A stretch of DNA of 64,000 bases from CAVRQM01 sp965246915. GTDB taxonomy: Bacteria; Pseudomonadota; Alphaproteobacteria; Acetobacterales; Acetobacteraceae. The stretch covers positions 11,170 through 75,169 of the forward strand of contig CBDFGB010000020.1 in assembly GCA_965246915.1 (NCBI GenBank). The letters run 5' to 3'. The translations under genes and the position numbers were made by a program. Every line of letters starts with the position of its first letter. Position 1 is the stretch's first letter. Below, piece after piece: positions 34,763 to 43,452 of the stretch. The notes beneath the pieces are model-generated. The model had not been told where the DNA came from. It saw nothing but the letters and a program-made list of their open reading frames with translations, and ran no database searches.

Positions 34763-35204
34763 AGGATTTGTAGCGATAGTTCTGGTGGCAGGCGAAGCAC
34801 TTGCCCCCCATGGCCTTGAATTGCGCGGCGAACCCCGCCTTGTCGCCGCTGGCTGCGACCGTCGACAACTTGTCGGCCTCGACCACCATATCGGCTGCCT
34901 TGGCGTCGAAATCCGCCCGATTCGTCCAGATTTCCGGCCGCGCCTTGGTGTCATGTCCCTTTTCGGTGCCCGGTGGGAACAGGCCGACCAGCTTGCGACC
35001 CCAGTCGGCAATCTCTTTGGCCGGGCCGGCATAGACGATGACGTCCGTGCCGCCTTGCACCGACGTCTTCATCGCATCGACGATGTCGCCAATATGCTTA
35101 TAGCCGGCCTGTCGCTGAGCGATGATCTCGTCGGGCGTCGCGGCATAGGCCAGCCCCCCCAAAATCGCGATCGCGGCGGTCGCGGCAGCCAGTCGCAGAC
35201 GCAT
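34761..35204 (-). CDS. cytochrome c' (class II c-type cytochrome)
   Basis: A 147-residue periplasmic heme protein. It has a signal peptide (MRLRLAAATAAIAILGGLAYA), a four-helix-bundle-like body (PDEIIAQRQAGYKHIGDIVDAM, FPPGTEKGHDTKARPEIW) and the heme motif CFACH very near the C-terminus, as in class II cytochromes c. These bind NO and similar ligands or pass electrons. The ATG has GGAGGA 6 nt upstream. Its TGA sits at the beginning of the trpD2 homologous region, so the two are in effect fused end to end on one transcript. Confidence 0.9.
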   Translation of the reverse strand: MRLRLAAATAAIAILGGLAYAATPDEIIAQRQAGYKHIGDIVDAMKTSVQGGTDVIVYAGPAKEIADWGRKLVGLFPPGTEKGHDTKARPEIWTNRADFDAKAADMVVEADKLSTVAASGDKAGFAAQFKAMGGKCFACHQNYRYKS

Positions 35205-35335
35205 GATATGTCCTCCCCGGATGGTCGCCCAGTGTCGCGGCAAGACATGGCCCACGTCCACCGCGTTGCGATGACCGGGCTTGCCTGTCGCGGCGCGCCG
35301 GGACACATCGGGCGAGAAGTCAGGAGAGACGCCGC

Positions 35336-35917
35336 ATGCAGCAGATCACCTCGGTCGCCGTGTTCTGCGGTGCCAGCCCCGGCGAAGCCGACATGTATGC
35401 GCGAGCGGCCACGGCGCTGGGCCAAGGTTTGGCGGAGGCCGGTATCCGCCTCGTGTATGGCGGCGGGCGCATCGGGCTGATGGGCGCGGTGGCCGACGGC
35501 GCGCTGGCATCCGGTGGGCGGGTGATCGGCGTGATCCCGGAATTCCTGACGAAATGGGAGGTCGCGCATGACGGTGTCGACCAGATGATCGTCACCGACA
35601 GCATGCACAGCCGCAAGCAGCGCATGTTCGAGCTGTCGGACGCGTTCGTCATCTTCGCCGGGGGCCTCGGCACGATGGACGAGGCGTTCGAGATCCTGAC
35701 CTGGCGGCAATTGCGGCTGCACGACAAACCCATCCTCATCTGCGACGTGGCCGGCAGCGCGGGTCCGCTGGTCGGCCTGATCGAGGCGATCATCGAAAGC
35801 GGCTTCGCCCGGCCGGAGGCGCGCGCCCTGTACGAAGTGATCGCGGGCGTCCCGGCGCTGATCGCCCGGCTGACGCGCCTGCCCGCCCCGGCCGAGGCCG
35901 ACTCCGAGCGGCTGTGA
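35336..35917 (+). CDS. LOG family protein (TIGR00730)
   Basis: A 193-residue Rossmann-fold protein of the LOG group: VFCGASPGEADMYARAA, VYGGGRIGLMGAVADGAL, VIPEFL, MHSRKQRMFELSDAFVIFAGGLGTMDEAFEIL. The motifs PGGxGTxxE (here AGGLGTMDE) and the RK pair are those of nucleoside-5'-monophosphate phosphoribohydrolases, which release cytokinin-type bases or, more generally, cleave AMP. The ATG has GGAGAG about 8 nt upstream. It diverges from cytochrome c' and stands alone before a tRNA gene. Confidence 0.92.
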   Translation: MQQITSVAVFCGASPGEADMYARAATALGQGLAEAGIRLVYGGGRIGLMGAVADGALASGGRVIGVIPEFLTKWEVAHDGVDQMIVTDSMHSRKQRMFELSDAFVIFAGGLGTMDEAFEILTWRQLRLHDKPILICDVAGSAGPLVGLIEAIIESGFARPEARALYEVIAGVPALIARLTRLPAPAEADSERL

Positions 35918-35959
35918 GAGGCTTGCCCCCATGCCGCCGGCGGTCTATGTCCGCACCAT

Positions 35960-36036
35960 CGGAGTATAGCTCAGCCTGGTAGAGCACTGTGTTCGGGACG
36001 CAGGGGCCGGAGGTTCGAATCCTCTTACTCCGACCA
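35960..36036 (+). tRNA. tRNA-Pro (anticodon CGG)
   Basis: The 7-bp acceptor CGGAGTA pairs with TACTCCG. The D arm contains TAGCTCAGCCTGGTAGAGCA. The anticodon loop TTCGGGA gives CGG, decoding CCG. The T arm is centred on GGTTCGAATCC. CCA is encoded at 36034-36036. Confidence 0.96.
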
Positions 36037-36133
36037 TTCCCGCGTTTCGCGAAACATCTGTCTCGGCATCGCGCGTGTCGCACGCTAAGCCGATGCGGGG
36101 CGCTTGCCCGGCGTCGCGCCATCGGGCACTGCG

Positions 36134-37150
36134 ATGCGCATGGACGTCGTGACCTTCGCGCCGCTGACCAGCGACCGCCTGACGCTGCGGCCGTTCACCG
36201 CCCAGGACGCGCCGTCGCTGCACCGGCTGCTGAACGACTGGCAAGTCTGCCGTGACCTCGCGGCCGTGCCCTTCCCCTATGCCCGTGCCGAAGCGGATCG
36301 CTTCATTGCGGAGGCATCGGCCCGCATCGCCGAGGGCTTGTCCTACCACCTCGCCATCACCGGGCAGGAGGCCGGGGCCGAGGTGCTGGTCGGCGGCATC
36401 TCCATGCATGTCGACCCGGAAGAGAGGGTCGGCGAGATCGGCTACTGGGTCGGCCGTCGCCTGTGGGGGCGCGGCGTGGCCACCGAAGCCGTACGGCGCC
36501 TGGCGAGCTGGGCGCTGGCCAATCTGGATCTCGATCGGCTTATGGCCGATGCGGCCACCGACAACGCTGCCTCCCACGCCGTGCTGCGGCGCGTTGGGTT
36601 CCGCCATACCGGCGAGGGCGTGGAGCTGTTCGTGGCGCGCGGCGGTGAACACCGCGTGCTGCGATTCGAGCTCAGCCGCGACGATCTGTTCGGAGTGCCG
36701 GACGTCGCGGCGGCGAACGTGGAGCTGCCGCCGGCGCCAAAGAAATCCGCCAAGCCGCTGCTTCTGGTCGCCGCCTGCGCCCTGGTCGATGCCGACGGCC
36801 GCGTTCTTCTGGCGCGCCGGCCGGAGGGCAAGAAGATGGCCGGACTATGGGAATTCCCCGGCGGGAAGCTCGATCCGGGCGAGACACCCGAGGCCGCCCT
36901 CAAGCGCGAGCTAAAGGAGGAACTCGGAATCGACGTGACCCGCGCCTGCATGGCGCCGTTCGCCTTCGCAAGCCATCCCTACGACACGTTCCACCTGCTG
37001 ATGCCGCTGTATCTCTGCCGCCGTTGGAAGGGTGTCGTGACGCCGCGCGAGGGGCAGACGCTGGCCTGGGTGCGGCCCGAGACGCTTGCGGAGTATCCGA
37101 TGCCGGCCGCCGACCGGCCGCTCGTGCCGCTGCTGCGCGATTTTCTGTGA
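36134..37150 (+). CDS. GNAT acetyltransferase - NUDIX (MutT) fusion protein
   Basis: A 338-residue two-domain protein. Residues 1-190 form a GNAT domain of the RimJ type (SDRLTLRPFTAQDAPSLHRLL, GEIGYWVGRRLWGRGVATEAV, DNAASHAVLRRVGFRHTGEG). After a linker (PPAPKKSAKPL) comes a NUDIX hydrolase with a full Nudix box, GGKLDPGETPEAALKRELKE followed by ELGI, in the MutT-like form (LLARRPEGKKMAGLWEFPGG). The second half should hydrolyse 8-oxo-dGTP or a related damaged nucleotide. The acetyltransferase substrate is unknown. The start is ATG 36134 or 36140; the TTG at 36104 is less likely. The CinA-like gene follows after 8 bp. Confidence 0.9.
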   Translation: MRMDVVTFAPLTSDRLTLRPFTAQDAPSLHRLLNDWQVCRDLAAVPFPYARAEADRFIAEASARIAEGLSYHLAITGQEAGAEVLVGGISMHVDPEERVGEIGYWVGRRLWGRGVATEAVRRLASWALANLDLDRLMADAATDNAASHAVLRRVGFRHTGEGVELFVARGGEHRVLRFELSRDDLFGVPDVAAANVELPPAPKKSAKPLLLVAACALVDADGRVLLARRPEGKKMAGLWEFPGGKLDPGETPEAALKRELKEELGIDVTRACMAPFAFASHPYDTFHLLMPLYLCRRWKGVVTPREGQTLAWVRPETLAEYPMPAADRPLVPLLRDFL

Positions 37151-37158
37151 GGGGCTCC

Positions 37159-37914
37159 ATGAACGACAACCCAACCGCGTGCCTGGTGGTGATCGGCAAC
37201 GAAGTGCTGTCCGGCCGGACCCGCGACGCCAACATCCACTTTCTCGCCGGCCGGCTGGGCGACCTTGGGCTGCCGCTTCGCGAAGTGCGCATCATCCCCG
37301 ACGTCGCCGACACCATCATCGGCACGATCAACGAGGTTCGGGCCCGGTTCGACCAGGTCTTCACGACCGGCGGCATCGGCCCCACGCATGACGACATCAC
37401 GTCGGAGTGCATCGCCGCCGCGTTCGGCGTGCCGTGGGAGCCGCATGCCCCGACCTGGGCGGCGATGGAGGCGCGGTATGCGCCGGGCGAGTTCAATACG
37501 GCGCGGCAGCGGATGGCCACGATGCCGCGGGGCGTCACTCCAATCGAGAACGCCGTCTCGTTCGCGCCGGGTTTCTCGATCGGCAACGTGCACGTCATGG
37601 CCGGCGTGCCGCGCATCATGCAATCGATGTTCGAGAGCCTCTCCCCGCGCCTGCCACGAGGCCGGCCCGTTATCTCCCGCGCAGTCCATGCGACCGGCTT
37701 GCTTGAAGGTCAGATCGCCGCGGGCCTCTCGGACGTGCAGGCTCGATATCCGGCGCTGGACCTCGGCAGCTACCCGTACGAGCGGCCGGAGAGCCGCGGT
37801 GTGGCCATCGTCGCCAAGGGTGTCGATGGGGAGGCGGCGGAGATGGCGATCGCCGAGGTTGGCGCGCTGATCGCGGGTCTGGGCTATGCGCCGGCGGTGG
37901 GGGAGCCAGCGTAG
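37159..37914 (+). CDS. CinA-like molybdopterin-binding domain protein
   Basis: A 251-residue protein of the competence/damage-inducible CinA N-terminal family (COG1058): VIGNEVLSGRTRDANIHFLAGRLGDLG, VFTTGGIGPTHDDITSECIAAAFG, ENAVSFAPGFSIGNVHVMAGVP. The C-terminal amidase half of full CinA is missing, which is usual for this short version. Related proteins hydrolyse ADP-ribose or FAD-type pyrophosphates or nicotinamide-type nucleotides. It follows the GNAT-NUDIX gene by 8 bp with a GAGGGG site, so the pair is probably a nucleotide-pool cleaning operon (inference). Confidence 0.9.
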   Translation: MNDNPTACLVVIGNEVLSGRTRDANIHFLAGRLGDLGLPLREVRIIPDVADTIIGTINEVRARFDQVFTTGGIGPTHDDITSECIAAAFGVPWEPHAPTWAAMEARYAPGEFNTARQRMATMPRGVTPIENAVSFAPGFSIGNVHVMAGVPRIMQSMFESLSPRLPRGRPVISRAVHATGLLEGQIAAGLSDVQARYPALDLGSYPYERPESRGVAIVAKGVDGEAAEMAIAEVGALIAGLGYAPAVGEPA

Positions 37915-37992
37915 GCTTTTGTATGGCGCTTGTGGTTCCTTCGGCTTGGCGGCATACTCGGTCCTGTCCAACGAGGAGAGGCCGATCTCCAC

Positions 37993-38040
37993 ACACGTTG
38001 GCGCCTGAACACGTTGGCGCCTGAACACGTTGGCGCCTGA
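37993..38040. repeat. three perfect tandem copies of a 16-bp unit
   Basis: The unit acacgttggcgcctga occurs three times without a mismatch at 37993, 38009 and 38025. The array is bracketed by an 8-bp direct repeat, ccgatctc, at 37982-37989 and 38041-38048. It lies between the CinA-like gene and a decayed FAD oxidoreductase. It could be a slippage product or a regulator-binding array. Confidence 0.85.
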
Positions 38041-38127
38041 CCGATCTCGTGAGCCCCGCCCAGCTGATGCTCAATTCAGCCGACGGACCGCAAGCTGACT
38101 CGGTCGGCCAGGGGACGGCTAACATTT

Positions 38128-39191
38128 TCGGTCTGGCGAGCACCGACGTGGTCGTGCCGCTCTTGCCACGCGTGGCCGGCGCGTCGCGTTGGTCGAGCGC
38201 GGTCTCGCGGGTGGCGCCAACTCGACGCGTACCGGCGGCGGCATCCGGCAGCAGTTTGGAACCAGGGCCAATATCGAGCTGTCGAAGATCGCCGCGCCAT
38301 TCTGGGAGCGGTTCAAGGACCGTTCGGGGGTCGACCCCTTGTTCCGGCCTATCGGCTATCTGTTTCTGGCTCACTCCGAGAACAATGCGCACGTCCTGCG
38401 TCAGCAAGTCGCCCTGCAGCACAGTCTTGATGTGGACAGCCTCTACTTGGACGGCGACGCCACCGGCCGGCGGTGGCCCGCGCTGACCGGACGCGGCTTC
38501 GTTGCCGGAAGCTTCCGGCAGAGCGATGGTTGGGCAAATCAACACCGGATCGTCGACGGGCTGTTCCGCATGGCAATCGACTCGGGCGTTGCGGCCCACC
38601 TCGGAACCGACTGTCTGAATCTTCGGACGACCGGCCCTCGCGTGACGGGTGTCGATACGACAGCGGGTACGATCTGGGCGGAGGCGGTCGTGCTCGCGAC
38701 GGGACCATGGGGAGCCGGGCTTCTTGGTCCGCCTGGGCTGAGCCGCGAAGTGGCCGCCCATCGGCACGAGTTGCGACCAGGTTCACCTTCGTAGCGATGT
38801 GCCGGGGCTGGTGCTGGTGGGCGGCTTTTTGGGGCATGAGCTGCCGGCCGATCCCGACGGCTACTCACCCCGGGCGGATCCAGACTGGACGCGCGATGTG
38901 CTGGCGGTGGCCGGGCGCGTGTTCGGCGTGGTCGACCATAACGCGTCGGTCCGGCACGGATGGGCCGGGCTCTATCCGACGACGCCTGGTCGGCACCCTA
39001 TCATCGATCGATTGGCGGACGGGCTCTATGCGGCGCTTGGATTTTCAGGAACGGGCCTGATGCATGCGCCGGCGGCTGGTCAACTGATCGGCCAGCTGAT
39101 ACTTGACGGCGAGATCTCCTCGGTAGACTCCGCACCGTTCGGCGCGAGTCGGTTCTCCGCACCGGTCGCTGCCGAGCATACAGGCTCCTGA
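38128..39191 (+). pseudogene. decayed FAD-dependent (DAO-type) oxidoreductase
   Basis: Remains of a glycine/sarcosine-oxidase-like flavoprotein are spread over three frames. GLASTDVVV at about 38130-38158 is the usual start of the first strand, but the following GxGxxG loop is missing. The frame then changes to LATRGRRVALVERGLAGGAN and continues open to 38794 (GGGIRQQFGTR; YLFLAHSEN; VVLATGPWGAGLL). There it ends after a changed tail, and a third frame from 38799 resumes with LVLVGGFLGHE through the C-terminal FSGTGLMHAPAAGQLIGQLI. Loss of the dinucleotide-binding loop and a probable deletion of several dozen residues near 38795 argue for real decay rather than sequencing error. Confidence 0.8.
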
Positions 39192-39203
39192 CGCTCCCGT
39201 GTG

Positions 39204-39473
39204 TCAGGCTGAGGTTGTCATCTCCCCGTGTCCCGCCTCTCTATGACCTGCCTCTGTCGCCGCGGCACGGAAATAGTTGAGCACATGAACCCGCACCGTG
39301 CTGGTCCGTCCCGCGGCATCCCGCTCGCTCTCCAGCCGTTGCACCAGGGCGCTGAGGCTCAGCGCCTCTCGCGCGCAGATCTCCTGCAGGGCGTTCCAAA
39401 ATTCTGGCTCGAGTCGCATGCTGGTACGCCGGTCGACCGTCAGGACGTTTCGGTTCACGAGACGGCTGGACAT
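39204..39473 (-). CDS. ribbon-helix-helix domain protein
   Basis: An 89-residue protein whose core, VDRRTSMRLEPEFWNALQEI followed by CAREALSLSALVQRLE, matches the ribbon-helix-helix 4 (RHH_4) family of small proteins: a short strand (TSMRLEP) and two helices. It then has VRVHVLNYFRAAATE. RHH proteins bind DNA as dimers; whether this one regulates anything is unknown. No toxin partner is adjacent. It ends 13 bp after the decayed oxidoreductase and is followed on the same strand by nothing related. Confidence 0.8.
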   Translation of the reverse strand: MSSRLVNRNVLTVDRRTSMRLEPEFWNALQEICAREALSLSALVQRLESERDAAGRTSTVRVHVLNYFRAAATEAGHREAGHGEMTTSA

Positions 39474-39518
39474 ACGCGCATGCTCCGGTGCTGACCGCCA
39501 GAGTATGCGTGCTGATCG

Positions 39519-39800
39519 TTACTTATTTCTTTCCGCCTCGTCGGGCGTGCGCAGGGTCAGCGCGAGCGCGTGCAGGCCGGAATCCAATTCCTCCGCCAAG
39601 GCCGCATGGACGGAGCGAGAGCGATCGACCCGACCCATCCCCTCAAACGCGGCGCTGATCAGTGTCACGTGATAGTGAGTCTCCCCGCCCGGGGCGGCGC
39701 CGGCGTGTCCGGCATGCAGGCGACTGTCGTCGCGCACCTCCATAAGGGACGGCGCAAAGCGCTCGCGCAGACGTTCGGCAATCCGGTCCGCGCGGTTCAT
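39519..39800 (-). CDS. BolA family protein
   Basis: A 93-residue protein with the BolA fold signature: RIAERLRERFAPSLMEVRDDSRLHAGHAG, THYHVTLISAAFEGMGRVDRSRSVHAALAEEL, then LHALALTLRTPDE. BolA proteins bind 2Fe-2S clusters with monothiol glutaredoxins and act in iron homeostasis and stress morphology. The start is ATG 39800 with AGAGG 6 nt upstream. It diverges from the J-domain protein gene by 44 bp. BolA, the J-domain protein and CobST occur together in many alphaproteobacteria. Confidence 0.92.
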   Translation of the reverse strand: MNRADRIAERLRERFAPSLMEVRDDSRLHAGHAGAAPGGETHYHVTLISAAFEGMGRVDRSRSVHAALAEELDSGLHALALTLRTPDEAERNK

Positions 39801-39844
39801 GCGCCCTCTTTCCAAATCGACGGCGTCGCCGCATCTAGTGGCGG

Positions 39845-40435
39845 ATGACCCGCCGCCCCACGCGCCCCCGGGCTTACGCGCCCGATCCGGCCGCACCGGG
39901 CCGACCCTGCGACATGCCCGGTTGCGCCGCGCCTGGCGAGTATCGCGCGCCGAAATCCCGCGACGCACTCAACGACTACTGGTGGTTTTGCCTCGACCAT
40001 GTGCGGGCCTACAACGCGACCTGGGACTTCTACAAGGGCATGTCGCCCGGCCAGATCGAGGCGCAGGTTCGCGCCGACACCGGCTGGCAGCGCCCCACCT
40101 GGCCGATGGGACAATTGGGCGGACGGCTCGATGCCGACATGCTGCGCGACCCGCTTCACGTGCTGAATGCCGGCATGGGCGGCCACCGCCGTCCGGACCG
40201 TCCCGTGGAAGAGGCACCGACCGAGTTGCGAGAGCCGCTGGCCACGCTGGGGCTCGCGTGGCCGGTCACCCTCGATCTCGTCAAACAACGCTACAAGGAG
40301 CTGGCGAAGCGGCATCATCCCGACGCGAACGGCGGCGACCGTGCCTCCGAGGAGAGGCTGAAGGACATCAACATCGCCTATGCCGCGGTGCGAGGCAGGC
40401 TCTCCCCGCCGTCGCCGATGGCCGCGACCGGATGA
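39845..40435 (+). CDS. J-domain (DnaJ-like) protein
   Basis: A 196-residue protein. The N-terminal half contains CDMPGCAAPGEYRAPKSRD and a conserved WFCLDHVRAYNATWDFYKGM (Cys pair, perhaps metal-binding). The C-terminal part is a J domain: RYKELAKRHHPDANGGDRAS followed by ERLKDINIAYAAV, with the HPD tripeptide needed to stimulate Hsp70. This domain order is typical of the small J-protein found next to cobS in alphaproteobacteria, where it may help assemble or recycle the cobaltochelatase (context inference). The cobS start lies about 97 bp downstream. Confidence 0.9.
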   Translation: MTRRPTRPRAYAPDPAAPGRPCDMPGCAAPGEYRAPKSRDALNDYWWFCLDHVRAYNATWDFYKGMSPGQIEAQVRADTGWQRPTWPMGQLGGRLDADMLRDPLHVLNAGMGGHRRPDRPVEEAPTELREPLATLGLAWPVTLDLVKQRYKELAKRHHPDANGGDRASEERLKDINIAYAAVRGRLSPPSPMAATG

Positions 40436-40532
40436 CCCCGGATACGCTGGGTGGTGTGCGGCGCGGCATGGCTTCACCCTGGAGCCTCGCGCGGGCTACT
40501 ATGGCGCTGCCTCCTCGCAGGATTTTCGGCTG

Positions 40533-41567
40533 ATGAACAAGGTGACCCCGCTGTCCGACACTCGCCCTGACGCCCGCTCGGCCGGAGGGGCCGGCATGCC
40601 CGACACCACGGTCGACCCCCGCGCGGTCTTCGGCGTCGAGTTCGGGGCCCACGTCCCCGCCTTCAGCCAGCCGAGCGAGCATGTCCCAGAGGTCGACCCA
40701 GCCTACCGCTTCGATAAGGAGACCACGCGGGCGATCCTGGCCGGTTTTGCGTTCAATCGCCGGGTGATGATCCAGGGCTATCATGGCACCGGCAAGAGCA
40801 CGCATATCGAGCAGGTGGCCGCCCGGCTGAATTGGCCATGCATTCGCATCAACCTCGACAGCCACATCAGCCGCATCGACCTGATCGGCAAGGACGCGAT
40901 CGTTCTAAAAGACGGCAAGCAGGTCACCGAGTTCCGCGAAGGCATCCTGCCCTGGGCGCTGCAGCACGCCTGCGCCCTGGTGTTCGACGAATACGATGCC
41001 GGCCGTCCCGACGTGATGTTCGTGATACAGCGTGTGCTGGAGGTCGAGGGGCGGCTGACCCTCCTCGACCAGAACCGGGTGATCCGGCCGCACGGCGCGT
41101 TTCGGTTGTTCGCGACCGCCAACACGGTCGGCCTGGGTGACACGACCGGCCTGTATCACGGCACACAACAGATCAACCAGGGTCAGATGGACCGCTGGAA
41201 CATTGTCGCCAGCCTGAACTACCTGCCGCATGGCGAGGAGACCGAGATCATCATTGCCAAGATGGCGATCGACCCGGCGGACAAGGCGGCCCGCCGCCGG
41301 ATCGAGAGCATGGTGGCGCTGGCCGACCTCACCCGTGCGGGTTTCATCAACGGCGATATCTCGACCGTCATGAGCCCCCGGACGGTCATTACCTGGGCCG
41401 AGAACGCGCGGATCTTCACCGACGTGGGCTTCGCGTTCCGGCTCAGTTTCCTCAACAAATGCGACGAGGCGGAGCGGGGTACCGTGGCCGAGTATTACCA
41501 GCGCTGCTTCAACGAGGAATTGCCGACCGGCGGCATGGCGGGCGGTCTGGTGCGCCGCGCCGGGTAG
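40533..41567 (+). CDS. cobS: aerobic cobaltochelatase subunit CobS
   Basis: A 344-residue AAA+ ATPase, the subunit that with CobT drives cobalt insertion into hydrogenobyrinic acid a,c-diamide by CobN in aerobic B12 synthesis. Walker A is GYHGTGKSTHIEQ and Walker B is ALVFDEYDAGRPD; the MoxR-like core includes SHISRIDLIGKDAIVLKDG and FATANTVGLGDTTGLYHGTQ. The ATG at 40533 gives the usual N-terminus (MNKVTPLSDTRPDAR). CobT follows after 7 bp. CobN is not in the window. Isolated CobST pairs may also serve outside cobalamin synthesis. Confidence 0.95.
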   Translation: MNKVTPLSDTRPDARSAGGAGMPDTTVDPRAVFGVEFGAHVPAFSQPSEHVPEVDPAYRFDKETTRAILAGFAFNRRVMIQGYHGTGKSTHIEQVAARLNWPCIRINLDSHISRIDLIGKDAIVLKDGKQVTEFREGILPWALQHACALVFDEYDAGRPDVMFVIQRVLEVEGRLTLLDQNRVIRPHGAFRLFATANTVGLGDTTGLYHGTQQINQGQMDRWNIVASLNYLPHGEETEIIIAKMAIDPADKAARRRIESMVALADLTRAGFINGDISTVMSPRTVITWAENARIFTDVGFAFRLSFLNKCDEAERGTVAEYYQRCFNEELPTGGMAGGLVRRAG

Positions 41568-41574
41568 GGTCGCG

Positions 41575-43452
41575 ATGACGATCCCGCCGAAAGACTCCGC
41601 CCGGACCGAGGACTTCAAGCGAGCGACCGCCGGTGCGTTGCGGGCGGTGGCCGGCGTTCCGGACGTGCAGGTGGCCTTCCAGCCCGGCCCCTCCGGCGTG
41701 TCGGGAAAGCGCGCCCGCCTGCCGCTGCCGACCAGAGCGCTGCCGGCCGGCGAAATGGCGCGACTGCGGGGTGCGGCCGACAGCGTCGCGCTGCGCCTGC
41801 GTCACCACGACGACGCCGTGCATGCCGCCCGGATGCCGCAGCAGCGGGAGGCGCGCGACGCGTTCGACGCGCTCGAACAGGCGCGGATCGAGGCGGTCGG
41901 CAGCCGGAACATGTCCGGGGTCGCCGCCAACTTGCGCGCCCGTCTCGCCGAGGAGTGCGAGGCCGAGGGGTACGAACGGATGACGCGGCGCGAGCAGCTT
42001 CCGGCGGCGTCCGCGCTCGCTCTCCTGGCGCGCGAGCGGCTGCTCGACGAGGCGAGCCCGCACACCGCCGGACCGGTGCTCGACCGCTGGCGCGAGATGC
42101 TTGGGCCGCAAGCCGAGGCAGCACTTGTGGAGATGTCGGAATACGCGGATGACCAGTCGAAATTCGGCCGCGCCGCCCGCCGCCTGCTGGCCGCCATGGA
42201 CATGGCCGAGGCGGAGATCGAGGCCGAGCCCGAACCCTCCGAGGAGACCGAGGACCCGGGCGAGCAGGCCGGCGAGCAGGATCAAAGCCAGCAAGGCGAG
42301 GGCCAGGAGCAGAGCGAGACCGAGGCGACTCTGGGTGCCGAGCCGGAGCAGGTGGACGGCCAGAGTGCCGACGACCAGCCCGACGAAGAGGCCGAGGACG
42401 ACGACTCCGCGGCGCAGACAGAGGATCGGCCGGGCGGGCCGCAGCCCCGCCGCGAACGCCCCAATGCCGACCCGGAGAGTCTATACCGGGCCTATAGCCG
42501 GCAGTTCGACGAGGAGATTTCCGCCGAGGATCTGTGCGACGCCGACGAACTGAGCCGGCTACGCCAGCAGCTCGACCAACAATTGCAGCATCTGCAGGGC
42601 GTGGTCGGAAAGCTCGCCAACCGGCTGCAACGGCGATTGCTCGCCCAGCAAACGCGGGCGTGGGAGTTCGACCTGGAGGAAGGGATGCTCGACGCCGGGC
42701 GTCTGGCCCGGATCGTCGTCAATCCGCTGCTGTCGCTGTCATACAAGCGAGAGCGCGACACCGATTTCCGCGACACGGTCGTCACGTTGCTGATCGACAA
42801 TTCCGGCTCGATGCGCGGCCGGCCGATCACCGTGGCCGCGATGTGCGGCGATATCCTGGCGCGAACGCTGGAGCGCTGCGCCGTCAAGGTCGAGGTTTTG
42901 GGGTTCACCACGCGGGCCTGGAAGGGTGGGTCCTCGCGCGAGCGCTGGGTCGCCGAGGGCAAACCCCGCAACCCGGGGCGGCTGAACGATCTTCGCCACA
43001 TCGTCTACAAATCCGCCGACGCCCCATGGCGCCGGGCGCGCAAGAATCTGGGGTTGATGCTGCGCGAGGGGTTGCTGAAGGAGAACATCGACGGCGAGGC
43101 GCTGATGTGGGCGTATCGCCGCCTGCTGTACCGGCCGGAGCACCGGCGGATCCTGATGGTCATCAGCGACGGCGCGCCGGTCGACGACAGCACGCTGTCG
43201 GTCAATCCGGGCAACTACCTGGAGCGGCATTTGCGCGAGGTGATCCGCGATATCGAAAGCCGTGATGCGGTCGAATTGATCGCCATCGGTATCGGCCATG
43301 ACGTCACCCGCTACTACCGCCGCGCGGTGACCATCGTCGACGCCGAGGAACTGGGCGGCACGATGATGAGCAAGCTGACGGAATTGTTCGACGAAGGCTC
43401 GGCTACGGCCTGGATGCGGGCGAGTGCCGAGCGGGCGGCGCTGGTGGCTTGA
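41575..43452 (+). CDS. cobT: aerobic cobaltochelatase subunit CobT
   Basis: A 625-residue protein: an N-terminal helical domain (about 1-200), a long Glu/Asp/Gln-rich acidic linker (about 205-300, EAEIEAEPEPSEETEDPGEQ onward) and a C-terminal VWA domain with the metal-ion adhesion site DNSGSMRG plus LMVISDGAPVDDS. CobT forms the ring complex with CobS that powers the chelatase. It starts at an ATG 7 bp after the cobS stop, so the two are co-expressed. The length is typical. Immediately downstream the gene-dense order breaks off into the 43.5-47.8 kb mosaic region. Confidence 0.95.
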   Translation: MTIPPKDSARTEDFKRATAGALRAVAGVPDVQVAFQPGPSGVSGKRARLPLPTRALPAGEMARLRGAADSVALRLRHHDDAVHAARMPQQREARDAFDALEQARIEAVGSRNMSGVAANLRARLAEECEAEGYERMTRREQLPAASALALLARERLLDEASPHTAGPVLDRWREMLGPQAEAALVEMSEYADDQSKFGRAARRLLAAMDMAEAEIEAEPEPSEETEDPGEQAGEQDQSQQGEGQEQSETEATLGAEPEQVDGQSADDQPDEEAEDDDSAAQTEDRPGGPQPRRERPNADPESLYRAYSRQFDEEISAEDLCDADELSRLRQQLDQQLQHLQGVVGKLANRLQRRLLAQQTRAWEFDLEEGMLDAGRLARIVVNPLLSLSYKRERDTDFRDTVVTLLIDNSGSMRGRPITVAAMCGDILARTLERCAVKVEVLGFTTRAWKGGSSRERWVAEGKPRNPGRLNDLRHIVYKSADAPWRRARKNLGLMLREGLLKENIDGEALMWAYRRLLYRPEHRRILMVISDGAPVDDSTLSVNPGNYLERHLREVIRDIESRDAVELIAIGIGHDVTRYYRRAVTIVDAEELGGTMMSKLTELFDEGSATAWMRASAERAALVA

